Origin: Bordetella petrii
GTDB taxonomy: Bacteria > Pseudomonadota > Gammaproteobacteria > Burkholderiales > Burkholderiaceae_B
Length of the DNA: 50,317 bases
Assembly (NCBI RefSeq): GCF_020991325.1
Contig: NZ_JAJMLX010000006.1
Location: 1 to 50,317 of the forward strand
Direction of reading: 5' to 3'
Positions 8,991-17,615 of the stretch are shown here, in pieces. The notes under the pieces were generated by a model. The model was not told the origin of the DNA. It worked only from the letters and a program-made list of their open reading frames with translations, and ran no database searches. The stretch's first letter is position 1; every line of letters starts with the position of its first letter. Position numbers and translations under genes: made by a program.

Positions 8991-11006
8991 TCAGGCGCGC
9001 GCCGTGGACTGGGCGGCGATGGCTTGCGGCGCGGGCAAATCCGCATACCGCTCGCTAAGCCGTGCATAGATGCGGTCTATGTCGGCGCCGCCGCCGTCGC
9101 CGGGCGGCGGGCTGTCGGCCAGTGCCGCGAACATTTGGTGCTTGACGAAATGCCGCCAGCTGACCGGCAGGGCCGCCATGATGCGCGTCATGGCGTCGTA
9201 GCGGGCCGGGGTCCACACGCTTTCGAAGCGCGCGCGGCCTGGGCCGTAATCGAAGTGTTCCTGCTGTCCGGGGGGGCGGTCGGCCCGCAGGCGCTGGGTG
9301 GCGGCCTCGTCTACCGTCATGTCGTCGCGCAGTACCACGCCGTAGGCTTCGCGAGCGCGGCGCGGCGATACGAAGCCGCAGCGCACATCCTCCAGCACGT
9401 TCTCGGCCGGGCGTTCGTACGGGTGGCCGTAGCCGCCGCCGGCCGGGCCTTGCAGGCGGATGATGTCGCCCGGCGCGCAGTGCACCAGGTCGCTGTTGCG
9501 CAGCTCTTCGGGCGCGTCGGAATCGGGGTTCTTGATGAAGCGGGAATTGGCGCCGGCCTTGCCGCCCACCACGCCCCAGGCCGCCAGTTCCGAGCGGTTG
9601 CGGTTGCGCGCGGTGACCACGCCGTTGGGGGCCAGCAGCTTGAATTCCATGGTGGCCGCGTTGCCGCCGCGCTGCCGGCCGGCGCCGCCCGTGTCCGGCA
9701 CCAGCCCGTAGCGGATGATCTCGATGGGCACCTCGGCCTCGTTGATTTCAACGGGGGTGTTTTTCAGGAAGGCGTTGTTCGCGCCGCAGCCTTCCACGCC
9801 GTCGTATTCTGGCCCGCCGCCGGCGCCGCCGCCGCAGGGGCCGATGGATGACAGTACCTGCCGGCCCTCGCGGGTGGCGGTCTTCACGTTCAGCAGTGTG
9901 GATCCGCCGGCCGGGCAGGCGGGCAGGCGGTTGGGCAAGGCGCGGTTGAACACCCCGAACGTGCAGGCCTGGATCACGGCCGCCATCAGGCTGCGCATGC
10001 CCACCGCCGCGGGGGCGTGCGGATTGACCACCGAGCCCTCGGGCAGCACCGCGCTCATGGGGCGCACCGATCCGGCATTCAGCACATTGCGGGGCGCCAG
10101 CGAGTGCATGACGTAGATCAGGCCCACGGTAATGACGGAATGGTGCCCGTCGCCGCCGGTGGGCACGTTCAGCGACGAGGCCACCTGCGGATCGCTGCCG
10201 GTGAAGTCCAGTTCCAGTTCGTCGCCGCGCACGCGCAGGGTGATGTGGATGCGGCAGGGGTAGCCTGCCACGGAATCCTCGTCGGCGTATTCCGAGAACG
10301 CGTACTCGCCGTCGGGAATTTCACTGATCAGGGCACGCGTCTGCTGCTCGGCGTAGTCCAGGATGGCCTCGGCGCCCTGCATGAATTCTTCCACGCCGAA
10401 GCGGTCGATAATTTCATGCACCTTGCGCTCGCCCACATTCAGGGCGGCGATCTGCGCGTTCAGGTCGCCCTGGTTCTGGTCGGGCATGCGCACATTCACC
10501 TGCATGATGCGCAGCAGCTTCTCGTCCATGACGCCGTCGCGCATCAGCAGCATGGGCGGGATGCGCAGCCCTTCCTGGTGCACTTCGGTCAGCGTGCGCG
10601 ACAGCGACGCCGGCACGGCGCCGCCCATGTCGGTGTTATGGATGTGCGTGCCCACGAAGCACACCAGCCTGCCGTCGCGGAACACCGGCTTCCATACATG
10701 CATGTCGGGCGTGTGCGTGGAAACATAGCCGCTGTAGGGGTCGTTGGTCAGGTAGATGTCGCCTTCGCGGTAGTCGTCGAACATGTCGATGACGCGGCCG
10801 TAATCCAGCCCGGTGTACCAAGTGGCGCCGAAGGTCTTGGGGGACGCGAAGGTCTTGCCCGCGGGCGTCATCAACTGGGCCGAGAAGTCTTCGGTTTCCT
10901 TCACGAAGGTGGAATAGGCCGTGCGCATCAGCGTATAGCCCATGGCTTCGGCGGCGGCGGTGCAATGGTTGGCCAGCACCTGCAGGCGGAAATTGTCCAC
11001 GGTCAT
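8991..11006 (-). CDS. hydantoinase B / 5-oxoprolinase family subunit
   Basis: A protein of about 671 residues, the HyuB partner of ATP-dependent hydantoinase, 5-oxoprolinase and acetone-carboxylase-type enzymes. Typical stretches are TPAGKTFASPKTFGATWYTG, NDPYSGYVSTHTPDM, VGTHIHNTDMGG, and the Gly-rich GPCGGGAGGGPEYDG. It is longer than many HyuB proteins, which are often under 600 residues: a helical tail with TRIMAALPVSWRHFVKHQM follows the usual end. ATG at 11004-11006 lies two bases after the hyuA stop, so the two are translationally coupled, as expected for subunits. The probable reaction is ATP-driven hydrolysis or carboxylation of a cyclic amide or ketone; the exact substrate is unknown. 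Confidence 0.92.
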   Translation of the reverse strand: MTVDNFRLQVLANHCTAAAEAMGYTLMRTAYSTFVKETEDFSAQLMTPAGKTFASPKTFGATWYTGLDYGRVIDMFDDYREGDIYLTNDPYSGYVSTHTPDMHVWKPVFRDGRLVCFVGTHIHNTDMGGAVPASLSRTLTEVHQEGLRIPPMLLMRDGVMDEKLLRIMQVNVRMPDQNQGDLNAQIAALNVGERKVHEIIDRFGVEEFMQGAEAILDYAEQQTRALISEIPDGEYAFSEYADEDSVAGYPCRIHITLRVRGDELELDFTGSDPQVASSLNVPTGGDGHHSVITVGLIYVMHSLAPRNVLNAGSVRPMSAVLPEGSVVNPHAPAAVGMRSLMAAVIQACTFGVFNRALPNRLPACPAGGSTLLNVKTATREGRQVLSSIGPCGGGAGGGPEYDGVEGCGANNAFLKNTPVEINEAEVPIEIIRYGLVPDTGGAGRQRGGNAATMEFKLLAPNGVVTARNRNRSELAAWGVVGGKAGANSRFIKNPDSDAPEELRNSDLVHCAPGDIIRLQGPAGGGYGHPYERPAENVLEDVRCGFVSPRRAREAYGVVLRDDMTVDEAATQRLRADRPPGQQEHFDYGPGRARFESVWTPARYDAMTRIMAALPVSWRHFVKHQMFAALADSPPPGDGGGADIDRIYARLSERYADLPAPQAIAAQSTARA

Positions 11007-11008
11007 GG

Positions 11009-13057
11009 TCACGCGGCTCCTTCGGAAGTGATGCGCAGGTTGGCGTATTCGTCGACCTGGCAGGTGTAGTCGCAGGGGATCACGGTGGTGCAGTCGTCCT
11101 GGGTCACGATGGCCGGGCCGTGGAAGCGGTGGCCGGCGGCCAGCGCGGCGCGGCTGTACAAGTCCACGTCGCGGAACCCGCCGTCCAGCCATACCCGCAG
11201 CGCGCGTTCCGGGCTGGGTGTGGCGGGGCGCGGGTCGTAGCGCGGGAAGCTGGGCTTGTCGTTATTGCCCGATATGACGACGCGCAGGCTTACCACCTGC
11301 ACGGGTGCGCGTTCGTCGGCATGCCCGTACAGGCGGCGGTGCGCGTCGTGGAACGCCTGGCCGACGGCGGCGATGTCTCCGGCCTGCAGATGCGCCGGAT
11401 CCAGCACGGTGTCGATCTCGTACGACTGGCCGCGATAGCGCATCTCGGCCGAATAGACCAGTTCGGCGTGGTCGATGTGGCCCTGCTCGTGCGCCAGCCA
11501 TTCTTCGGCGCGCTGGCGCAGAATGGCGAACTCGTCGCGCACCAGGTCCAGGTTGCCTGGGGTCAGCTCGGTATAGACGGTTTTCAGGAAATCGCTTTTC
11601 AGGTCGGCGATCAGGCCGCCCAGCGCGCTGAGCGTGCCGGGCGAAGGCGGAACCACGATTTCCTTGACCTTGATTTCGCGCGCCAGGAAGCAGCCCAGCA
11701 TGGGCCCCGCGCCGCCGAAGGCCAGCACGGCGTACTCGCGCGGGTCGATGCCGTAGCGCGACACCAGGCCGCTGACTTCGGAATACATGCCCGATACCGC
11801 GATCTGGATGATGGCCTCGGCGGTTTCTTCCACGCCGCGGCCCAGCCTGGCGGCCAGTTCGCCCACGGCCTGGCGCGATGCCTCGGCATCCACTTCCACG
11901 GCCTGGTAACCCAGGTCTGAATGGCCGACCAGGCCGCAGCATACAAAGGCGTCGGTAATGGTGGCGCGCGTGCCGCCGCGCCGGTAGCAGGCCGGGCCGG
12001 GCCTGCTACCGGCGCTTTCCGGGCCCACTTTCAGCACGCCCAGCGGGTCTACCCAGGCGATGGACCCGCCGCCTTCGCCCACCGACGACACCGCCACCGA
12101 CGGGATATGGATCTGGAAATCGCCGATCAGTTCGCCCACGCCATACGTGGGCTTGCCGTCGATGATGACGGCGATATCGGCGCTGGTGCCGCCGATGTCC
12201 AGGCTCAGGCAGCGGGCAATGCCCGACGTGGCCGCGACGTGGCTGGCGCCGATCACGCCCGCCGCGGTGCCCGACAGGATCATCTGCACGCAGTCGCGCT
12301 TGCCTTGCTCGGCGGTCATGACGCCGCCATTCGATTTCGTCAGGCGGGGCTCGGGCTGCACGCCGGCGTTCTTCAGGGCGCTTTGCAGCGACCCCAGGTA
12401 ATGGGCCACGCGCGGCTGCACGTAGCCGCCGATGACGGCGGTAATAGTGCGTTCGTATTCACGGATGATGGGCCAGGTTTCGCTGGAGCAGGACACCGGC
12501 AGGCCGGGCGCCAGCGATTCTATGATTTCCTTCGCGCGCAGTTCATGGGCCGGATTGCGGTAGGCATGCAGCAGCGAAATCACGATGCCTTCGGCGCCGG
12601 CGTCGCGGGCCTGTTGCAGGGCGTGCCGCACGCTGGCTTCATCCAGGGGGCTGCGCACAGCGCCATCGGGGCCCATGCGCTCGGCAATGCCGAACACCAT
12701 GCTGCGCTTGACCAGCGGGTCGGGCCGCCGGGACAGCAGGTGGTACATGTCGGGCGTCTTCAGCCGCGCCAGTTCCAGCACGTCGCAGAAGTTCTCCGTG
12801 GTGAACAGCGCCAGCTTCAAACCCTTGCGCTGGATGACGGTGTTGATGCCCACGGTGGTGCCGTGCGTGAAATAACTGATTTGCCGTGGTTCGATGCCGT
12901 AGCGTTCGCCCAGCATGCGCACGCCGGCAATCACTTCTTCGCCGGGCTGGTCCGGGCGCGAGAAAACCTTGAGGCTCTTGATTTCGCCGCTGTCTTCATC
13001 GAAGACGGCGAAGTCCGTGAACGATCCGCCGATGTCGACGCCAACTCTGTACCCCAT
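11009..13057 (-). CDS. hydantoinase A / 5-oxoprolinase family subunit
   Basis: A 682-residue ATP-binding subunit. The N-terminal YRVGVDIGGSFTDFAV is the actin-like phosphate-binding loop of the family, followed by FTHGTTVGINTVIQRKG. The second lobe contains SLDIGGTSADIAVI and VSSVGEGGGSIAWVD, and the third YAVLAFGGAGPMLGCFLA. It probably phosphorylates the substrate carbonyl for the HyuB partner. ATG at 13055-13057 follows GGGAG at good spacing. It is the first gene of a leftward run of five genes and faces the iclR gene across a 106-base divergent promoter holding a palindrome. N-methylhydantoinase, oxoprolinase or a ketone carboxylase are all possible. Confidence 0.92.
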   Translation of the reverse strand: MGYRVGVDIGGSFTDFAVFDEDSGEIKSLKVFSRPDQPGEEVIAGVRMLGERYGIEPRQISYFTHGTTVGINTVIQRKGLKLALFTTENFCDVLELARLKTPDMYHLLSRRPDPLVKRSMVFGIAERMGPDGAVRSPLDEASVRHALQQARDAGAEGIVISLLHAYRNPAHELRAKEIIESLAPGLPVSCSSETWPIIREYERTITAVIGGYVQPRVAHYLGSLQSALKNAGVQPEPRLTKSNGGVMTAEQGKRDCVQMILSGTAAGVIGASHVAATSGIARCLSLDIGGTSADIAVIIDGKPTYGVGELIGDFQIHIPSVAVSSVGEGGGSIAWVDPLGVLKVGPESAGSRPGPACYRRGGTRATITDAFVCCGLVGHSDLGYQAVEVDAEASRQAVGELAARLGRGVEETAEAIIQIAVSGMYSEVSGLVSRYGIDPREYAVLAFGGAGPMLGCFLAREIKVKEIVVPPSPGTLSALGGLIADLKSDFLKTVYTELTPGNLDLVRDEFAILRQRAEEWLAHEQGHIDHAELVYSAEMRYRGQSYEIDTVLDPAHLQAGDIAAVGQAFHDAHRRLYGHADERAPVQVVSLRVVISGNNDKPSFPRYDPRPATPSPERALRVWLDGGFRDVDLYSRAALAAGHRFHGPAIVTQDDCTTVIPCDYTCQVDEYANLRITSEGAA

Positions 13058-13125
13058 GAGTGCTCCCAAATCTGTGTCGCGGAAGGTGCAAGGTGCTTGC
13101 CTTGCCCTGCTGAACCAGGTTATGA

Positions 13126-13142
13126 TGTTCACTAGATGAACA
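13126..13142. promoter_or_regulatory. 17-base palindromic operator between hyuA and iclR
   Basis: TGTTCA (13126-13131), a five-base spacer CTAGA, then TGAACA (13137-13142): a perfect inverted repeat with six-base arms in the divergent promoter. IclR-family dimers bind palindromes of this kind, and the adjacent gene encodes one. It is the likely control site for the hyuAB run and for iclR itself. The assignment is inference from position and symmetry. Confidence 0.65.
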
Positions 13143-13163
13143 AACATTTCATACAGTGGTCAA

Positions 13164-13811
13164 ATGAATGATAATAGGTCGGTCCAGAGGTGTCTAGCCG
13201 TTCTGCGCTGTTTTCGCGCCGGCCCCGGGCAATCCCTAACCTCGCTGTCCAGGGCGGTAGATCTTCCGCATTCCACGGTCTTGCGCCTGTTGAACACGCT
13301 ACAAAGCGAAGGCTATGTGCGCAAAGAGGGCACGCTGTGGTCGCTGACGCCGCAGTTGCTTGAAATCGGTTTCGCGGCCTTGGCCAACACCGGGGTGAAT
13401 GACTTGATCCAGGCGTCGCTGCAGGCGCTGGCCGACCATTGTTCGGGCACCGTCAACATCGGCGAAAAAAGCAAGGACGAGGCCATCATCATCGCGCGCG
13501 CCAGTTCTGAATCCGAACGCCGCAAGATCCTGGTGGTGAACCTACGGGTGGGCAACGCATTGGCCGCCAACACGGCGCTGTGTTCGGCGCTGGATCTGCC
13601 GGAAGACGAATGGTCGATCGCGGTCTACCCCGACCGCAAGGTCACCACGGTGGGAATATCGTTATTTACCGGCCCGGTGCGCAGCCTGTCGCTGGGGCTT
13701 TCGGTGAACGATGACGAATACTCCCGGCAGCGCCTGGAAACTGAACTGCTGCCCGTGTTGCGCCAGAAGCGCGACGAAATCCGCCGCCTGATGCGTCTGG
13801 GCGAGGTCTGA
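13164..13811 (+). CDS. IclR-family transcriptional regulator (short form)
   Basis: A 215-residue DNA-binding protein. The winged helix-turn-helix lies at residues 5-65, with SLSRAVDLPHSTVLRLLNTL as the recognition unit, followed by an IclR effector-like domain beginning near LLEIGFAALA. It is shorter than typical IclR proteins of about 250-270 residues: the central effector segment after LAANTALCSALDLPEDEW is contracted and moves quickly to the final GPVRSLSLGLSV strand. Ligand binding may therefore be altered. It faces hyuA across a palindromic site and probably controls the hyuAB-oxidoreductase-Bug run. It ends two bases from the stop of the convergent AllA-like gene. Confidence 0.88.
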   Translation: MNDNRSVQRCLAVLRCFRAGPGQSLTSLSRAVDLPHSTVLRLLNTLQSEGYVRKEGTLWSLTPQLLEIGFAALANTGVNDLIQASLQALADHCSGTVNIGEKSKDEAIIIARASSESERRKILVVNLRVGNALAANTALCSALDLPEDEWSIAVYPDRKVTTVGISLFTGPVRSLSLGLSVNDDEYSRQRLETELLPVLRQKRDEIRRLMRLGEV

Positions 13812-13813
13812 AT

Positions 13814-14344
13814 TCAGCGCCCTGGCAGTTGCCATGCGATTTCCGGCACGGCCTCGATGGCACTCTCGGTTGCGTCCCGGCCGTCTTGCAGGTGCGTCAC
13901 CAGGTCCAGCGTGGTGGACTGCCGCGTCAGCATCAGGCAGGCCACTTCCTGCGCGGCGACGCGGGTGGCATGCCAGCAGTGGGGCGCCATGCACAGGCCC
14001 TGGCCCGGTGGTATGGCAAAGGCGGCCAGCGTGGCCAGGTCGGGGCGGCCGTCCGGCAGGCTGCGCGCCACCACATGAACAATGCTGCCCGTCAGCGGCA
14101 CGATGGCCTGCTGCGTCAGCAAGTGCTTTTCCAGGTGGGTTACCGGGCCGCTGGCGCGGTAGTTCACCCACAGGATTTCCGGTACGCCGTCCTGGCCGGG
14201 GTCGAACAGATGCTCGCGCCAGAAATCAGTGGCCGCGTTGGTAAACGCGGGAACCCCAGGCCGGGCGGGAAAGGGCTTGCCCAGCATTTCGCCATAGGGG
14301 GCGAAGGCATCGGCGGTAATGGGTTGCGCGTACAGGCTGGGCAT
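13814..14344 (-). CDS. allA: ureidoglycolate lyase (AllA) family protein
   Basis: A 176-residue cupin-fold protein starting MPSLYAQPITADAFAPYGEM, the usual N-terminus of AllA proteins. It contains HLEKHLLTQQAIVPL and the segment GLCMAPHCWHA, with the conserved histidine region. AllA splits ureidoglycolate into glyoxylate and urea in purine breakdown. No other purine or allantoin gene is visible nearby. It is the last gene behind a CoA-transferase, thiolase and DUF35 run, after a 72-base gap, so its real substrate may be a different carbinolamide-like compound. Family membership is well supported; the reaction in this setting is less sure. Confidence 0.78.
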   Translation of the reverse strand: MPSLYAQPITADAFAPYGEMLGKPFPARPGVPAFTNAATDFWREHLFDPGQDGVPEILWVNYRASGPVTHLEKHLLTQQAIVPLTGSIVHVVARSLPDGRPDLATLAAFAIPPGQGLCMAPHCWHATRVAAQEVACLMLTRQSTTLDLVTHLQDGRDATESAIEAVPEIAWQLPGR

Positions 14345-14416
14345 GGAAAGGGCCGGAGGAAACAGGCCCCCATTACACCTGAATTCCGCGCCAGGCGGGC
14401 AGGCCCGCCCGGGCCC

Positions 14417-15111
<695 letters not shown>

Positions 15112-15115
<4 letters not shown>

Positions 15116-15783
15116 GACAGGGGGCTCGCCAGGACGACGGATTTGACGAAGATGGCTTGCGTCATCACTTGCTCGGGGGGAATATCGCCAGCCTGCACGA
15201 TCTCATCCACCTGGGCGATGGCATGGCGCGCGGCCATGCACATGACAGGGTTGAAATTGCGCGCCGCCAGCCGGTAGGTCAGGTTGCCCAGCCGGTCGCC
15301 CCGGTGCGCCCGCACCAGGGCGAAGTCGGCGGGCAGGGGCTGCTCCAGCACATAGCCCTTGCCATCGATGACGCAGGTTTGCTTGTCCTTCGCCACCCAG
15401 GTGCCATAGCCCGTGGGCGTATAGAAGGGGCCCAGCCCTGCGCCGGCCGCGCGCATGCGTTCGGCCAGGGTGCCCTGGGGGACACATTCCAGGTCCACCT
15501 TGCCGGCGCGGAACGCGTCGGCGAATATCTCGGACCGGGGCGGGCGCGGGTGCGAGCAGATCACTTTGCGCACGCGGCCGGCCGCGATCAGGGCGGCAAT
15601 GCCCCGCTCGCCGGCGCCGGCGTTGTTGCTGATGAGCGTGAGCCCGGTGGTGCCCATCGCCAGCAGCGAGTCGATCAGTTCGAATGGAATGCCCGCATCG
15701 CCAAACCCGCCGATCATCACGCTGGCGCCGTCGGGAATAATCGACAGCGCCTCGGCGTGCGAGGCCTGGATCTTGTTGATCAT
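15112..15783 (-). CDS. acyl-CoA/3-oxoacid CoA-transferase, subunit A
   Basis: A 223-residue alpha subunit of a family I CoA-transferase, with the N-terminal glycine-rich ASVMIGGFGDAGIPFELID and LTLISNNAGAGERG. The late motif QPLPADFALVRAHRGDRLGN is typical of the Pca/Sco type. Alpha and beta form the active heteromer; the catalytic glutamate is in the beta subunit encoded directly after it. It lies 63 bases downstream of the thiolase-like gene in a leftward run probably starting at the DUF35 gene at 17414. Both 3-oxoadipate and acetoacetate CoA-transferases share this layout, and neither pathway is otherwise present in the window. Confidence 0.9.
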
Positions 15784-15846
15784 CGTGGCCGCCTGGTTCT
15801 TGTGGGGTGCATCTTGTCTCCTTAGTGGCCGGCTGGCGGGCGGGGG

Positions 15847-17019
15847 TTACAGCACGGCCCCGGTACCCAGGATAGCCGTGGACTGGCTGGACAGCGTGCC
15901 GCCATTGCCATGCACCAGGGCCGTCTTGGCACCTGCTACCTGGCGCTCGCCGCATTCGCCGCGCAACTGCCGCACCGCCTCGATGGTGATGAACATGCCG
16001 TACATGCCTGGGTGCACGCACGACAGCCCGCCGCCATTGGTGTTCACTGCCAGCCGTCCGCCGGGGGCCAGGGCGCCGTTGCTGACGAAGGGGCCGCCTT
16101 CGCCCTTCTTGCAGAAGCCCAGGTCTTCCAGGAACAGGATGGGGTTGATGGTGAAGGCGTCGTACAGTTCCAGGACGTCGATGTCCTTGGGCTGCAGGCC
16201 GGCCATCTCGAAAGCGATGGGGCCGGACTGGCTGGCCGACGTGACCGTCAGGTCGTCCATCGACGAAATCTGGCGGTTCCAGCATGCCGTGGAACTGCCC
16301 AGCACGTATACCGGCTTGTTCGGCAGGTCGCGCGCGCGGTCGGCGCGCACCAGCACGTAGGCGCCCGCGCCATCGGTAACCAGGCAGCTGTCGCGCACGG
16401 TCAGCGGGTCCGACACCATGCGCGACGACAGCACGTCGTCGATGCTGAGCGGATCGCGCGAGAATGCTTCGGGATTCAGTTGCGCCCACTTGCGCGCCGC
16501 CACGGCCACTTCGGCCAGTTGCTCGCGCGTCGTGCCATATTGATGCATGTGGCGGGCGGCGGCCAGCGCATACGAACTGAGCGGGCTCAGGGGGTTATAG
16601 GGGTTTTCGTAGGGTTGCGGGTCCAGCTTGCGGCGCGCGCTGCCGATCTCGGCGCGGTTCAGCGTGGACGTGCGCTGGGTGCTGCCATAGCACACCAGCA
16701 CCGCATTGCATTGCCCGCTGGCCAGCGCCTGCAGGGCCGGCATCAGGTGGGCCACGAAGCTGGATCCGCCGATCATCGTGTTGTCGATGAAAGTGGGGCG
16801 GATGCCCAGGTGTTCGATCACCGGCATGGCCCACATGGTGGACGCCACGCTGGCCGTGGCGATGCCGTCGATATCCCGCATCGTCAGCCCGGCGTCGGTC
16901 ACGGCGCGATGCGCGGCCTGCACCAGGATCTCCATTTCGGTGTAGCCGTGGGCTTCGCCCAGCCCGGCATGGCCCACGCCTACGATGGCGGCGGCGCCGC
17001 GCAATTTGGGGTCTATCAT
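15847..17019 (-). CDS. thiolase-fold protein (SCP2/Ltp2-like) apparently lacking the nucleophilic Cys
   Basis: A 390-residue thiolase-superfamily protein. It starts AAIVGVGHAGLG and shows NGGGLSCVHPGMYG with the conserved histidine, and a final HGNGGTLSSQSTAILG. At the place where thiolases carry the nucleophilic cysteine it reads NTMIGGSSFVAHL, so Ser or Gly replaces Cys. Such SCP2/Ltp-like proteins, paired with DUF35 partners, include retro-aldolases that cleave steroid side chains. The DUF35 gene lies directly upstream with a four-base overlap, which supports an Ltp2-like complex. It may therefore cleave a beta-hydroxyacyl-CoA rather than act as a classical thiolase; the substrate is unknown. 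Confidence 0.83.
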   Translation of the reverse strand: MIDPKLRGAAAIVGVGHAGLGEAHGYTEMEILVQAAHRAVTDAGLTMRDIDGIATASVASTMWAMPVIEHLGIRPTFIDNTMIGGSSFVAHLMPALQALASGQCNAVLVCYGSTQRTSTLNRAEIGSARRKLDPQPYENPYNPLSPLSSYALAAARHMHQYGTTREQLAEVAVAARKWAQLNPEAFSRDPLSIDDVLSSRMVSDPLTVRDSCLVTDGAGAYVLVRADRARDLPNKPVYVLGSSTACWNRQISSMDDLTVTSASQSGPIAFEMAGLQPKDIDVLELYDAFTINPILFLEDLGFCKKGEGGPFVSNGALAPGGRLAVNTNGGGLSCVHPGMYGMFITIEAVRQLRGECGERQVAGAKTALVHGNGGTLSSQSTAILGTGAVL

Positions 17020-17414
17020 GCCTGCCCTCCGGTTTGCTTGAATACCACCACCTTGCCGCTGTCGGTATCGATGATGCTGGCTTGCACGGCCATGCCGATG
17101 GCCACCGCGGCCGGCGCCACGTCATCCACGCGCGACATCATGCGCACGCCTTCTTCCAGGTCTACCAGCGCAACGTTGTAGTCGCCGCCATGTTCGGCCT
17201 TGCGCCGCACCACTGTGGTGGAATAAACCGTGCCCTTGCCCGAAGGCGTAAACCAGGCCAGGTCGCCTGCCCCGCAGTGGGGGCAGATTACCCGGGGGTA
17301 GAACACCGCCTGGGAGCAGGCCTGGCAGCGTTGAATCTGGAACAGGCCCTGCGATAGCTGGTCCTGGTAATGCTTTTCCGGGCCGACAGGCGGCGCGGCC
17401 GTGGGCTGTGACAT
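17016..17414 (-). CDS. DUF35 OB-fold / rubredoxin-like zinc-ribbon protein
   Basis: A 132-residue acyl-CoA-associated protein. The N-terminal zinc ribbon has two Cys pairs, CQACSQ and CPHCGAG, separated by a short VFYPRVI linker. The C-terminal OB-fold contains GKGTVYSTTVVRRKA and YNVALVDLEEGVRMM. DUF35 proteins act as partners of thiolase-fold enzymes and of polyketide or steroid aldolases. ATG at 17412-17414 was preferred to an upstream ATG at 17447 because AGGAAG stands before it. The stop overlaps the start of the thiolase-like gene. It is the first gene of the leftward run and is divergent from the LysR gene at 17616. Confidence 0.88.
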   Translation of the reverse strand: MSQPTAAPPVGPEKHYQDQLSQGLFQIQRCQACSQAVFYPRVICPHCGAGDLAWFTPSGKGTVYSTTVVRRKAEHGGDYNVALVDLEEGVRMMSRVDDVAPAAVAIGMAVQASIIDTDSGKVVVFKQTGGQA

Positions 17415-17615
17415 GGTGGGCGCTTCCTTCAGTGATGAGTCAAGCAATTTTGCGACGATCGCCGCCCACCCGCCAATCTTGATTTGCTTAGGGGGGCTTT
17501 TGCTGGGGTTAACAGGGGCTACACCCCGGCGCGCTGGTCAGGCCGGCGGCCTGGCCTTACGATAGGGAGCGTCATTCGCCGCCCGAGCCCGGCGGCGCAG
17601 ACGGAGAACATTCCA

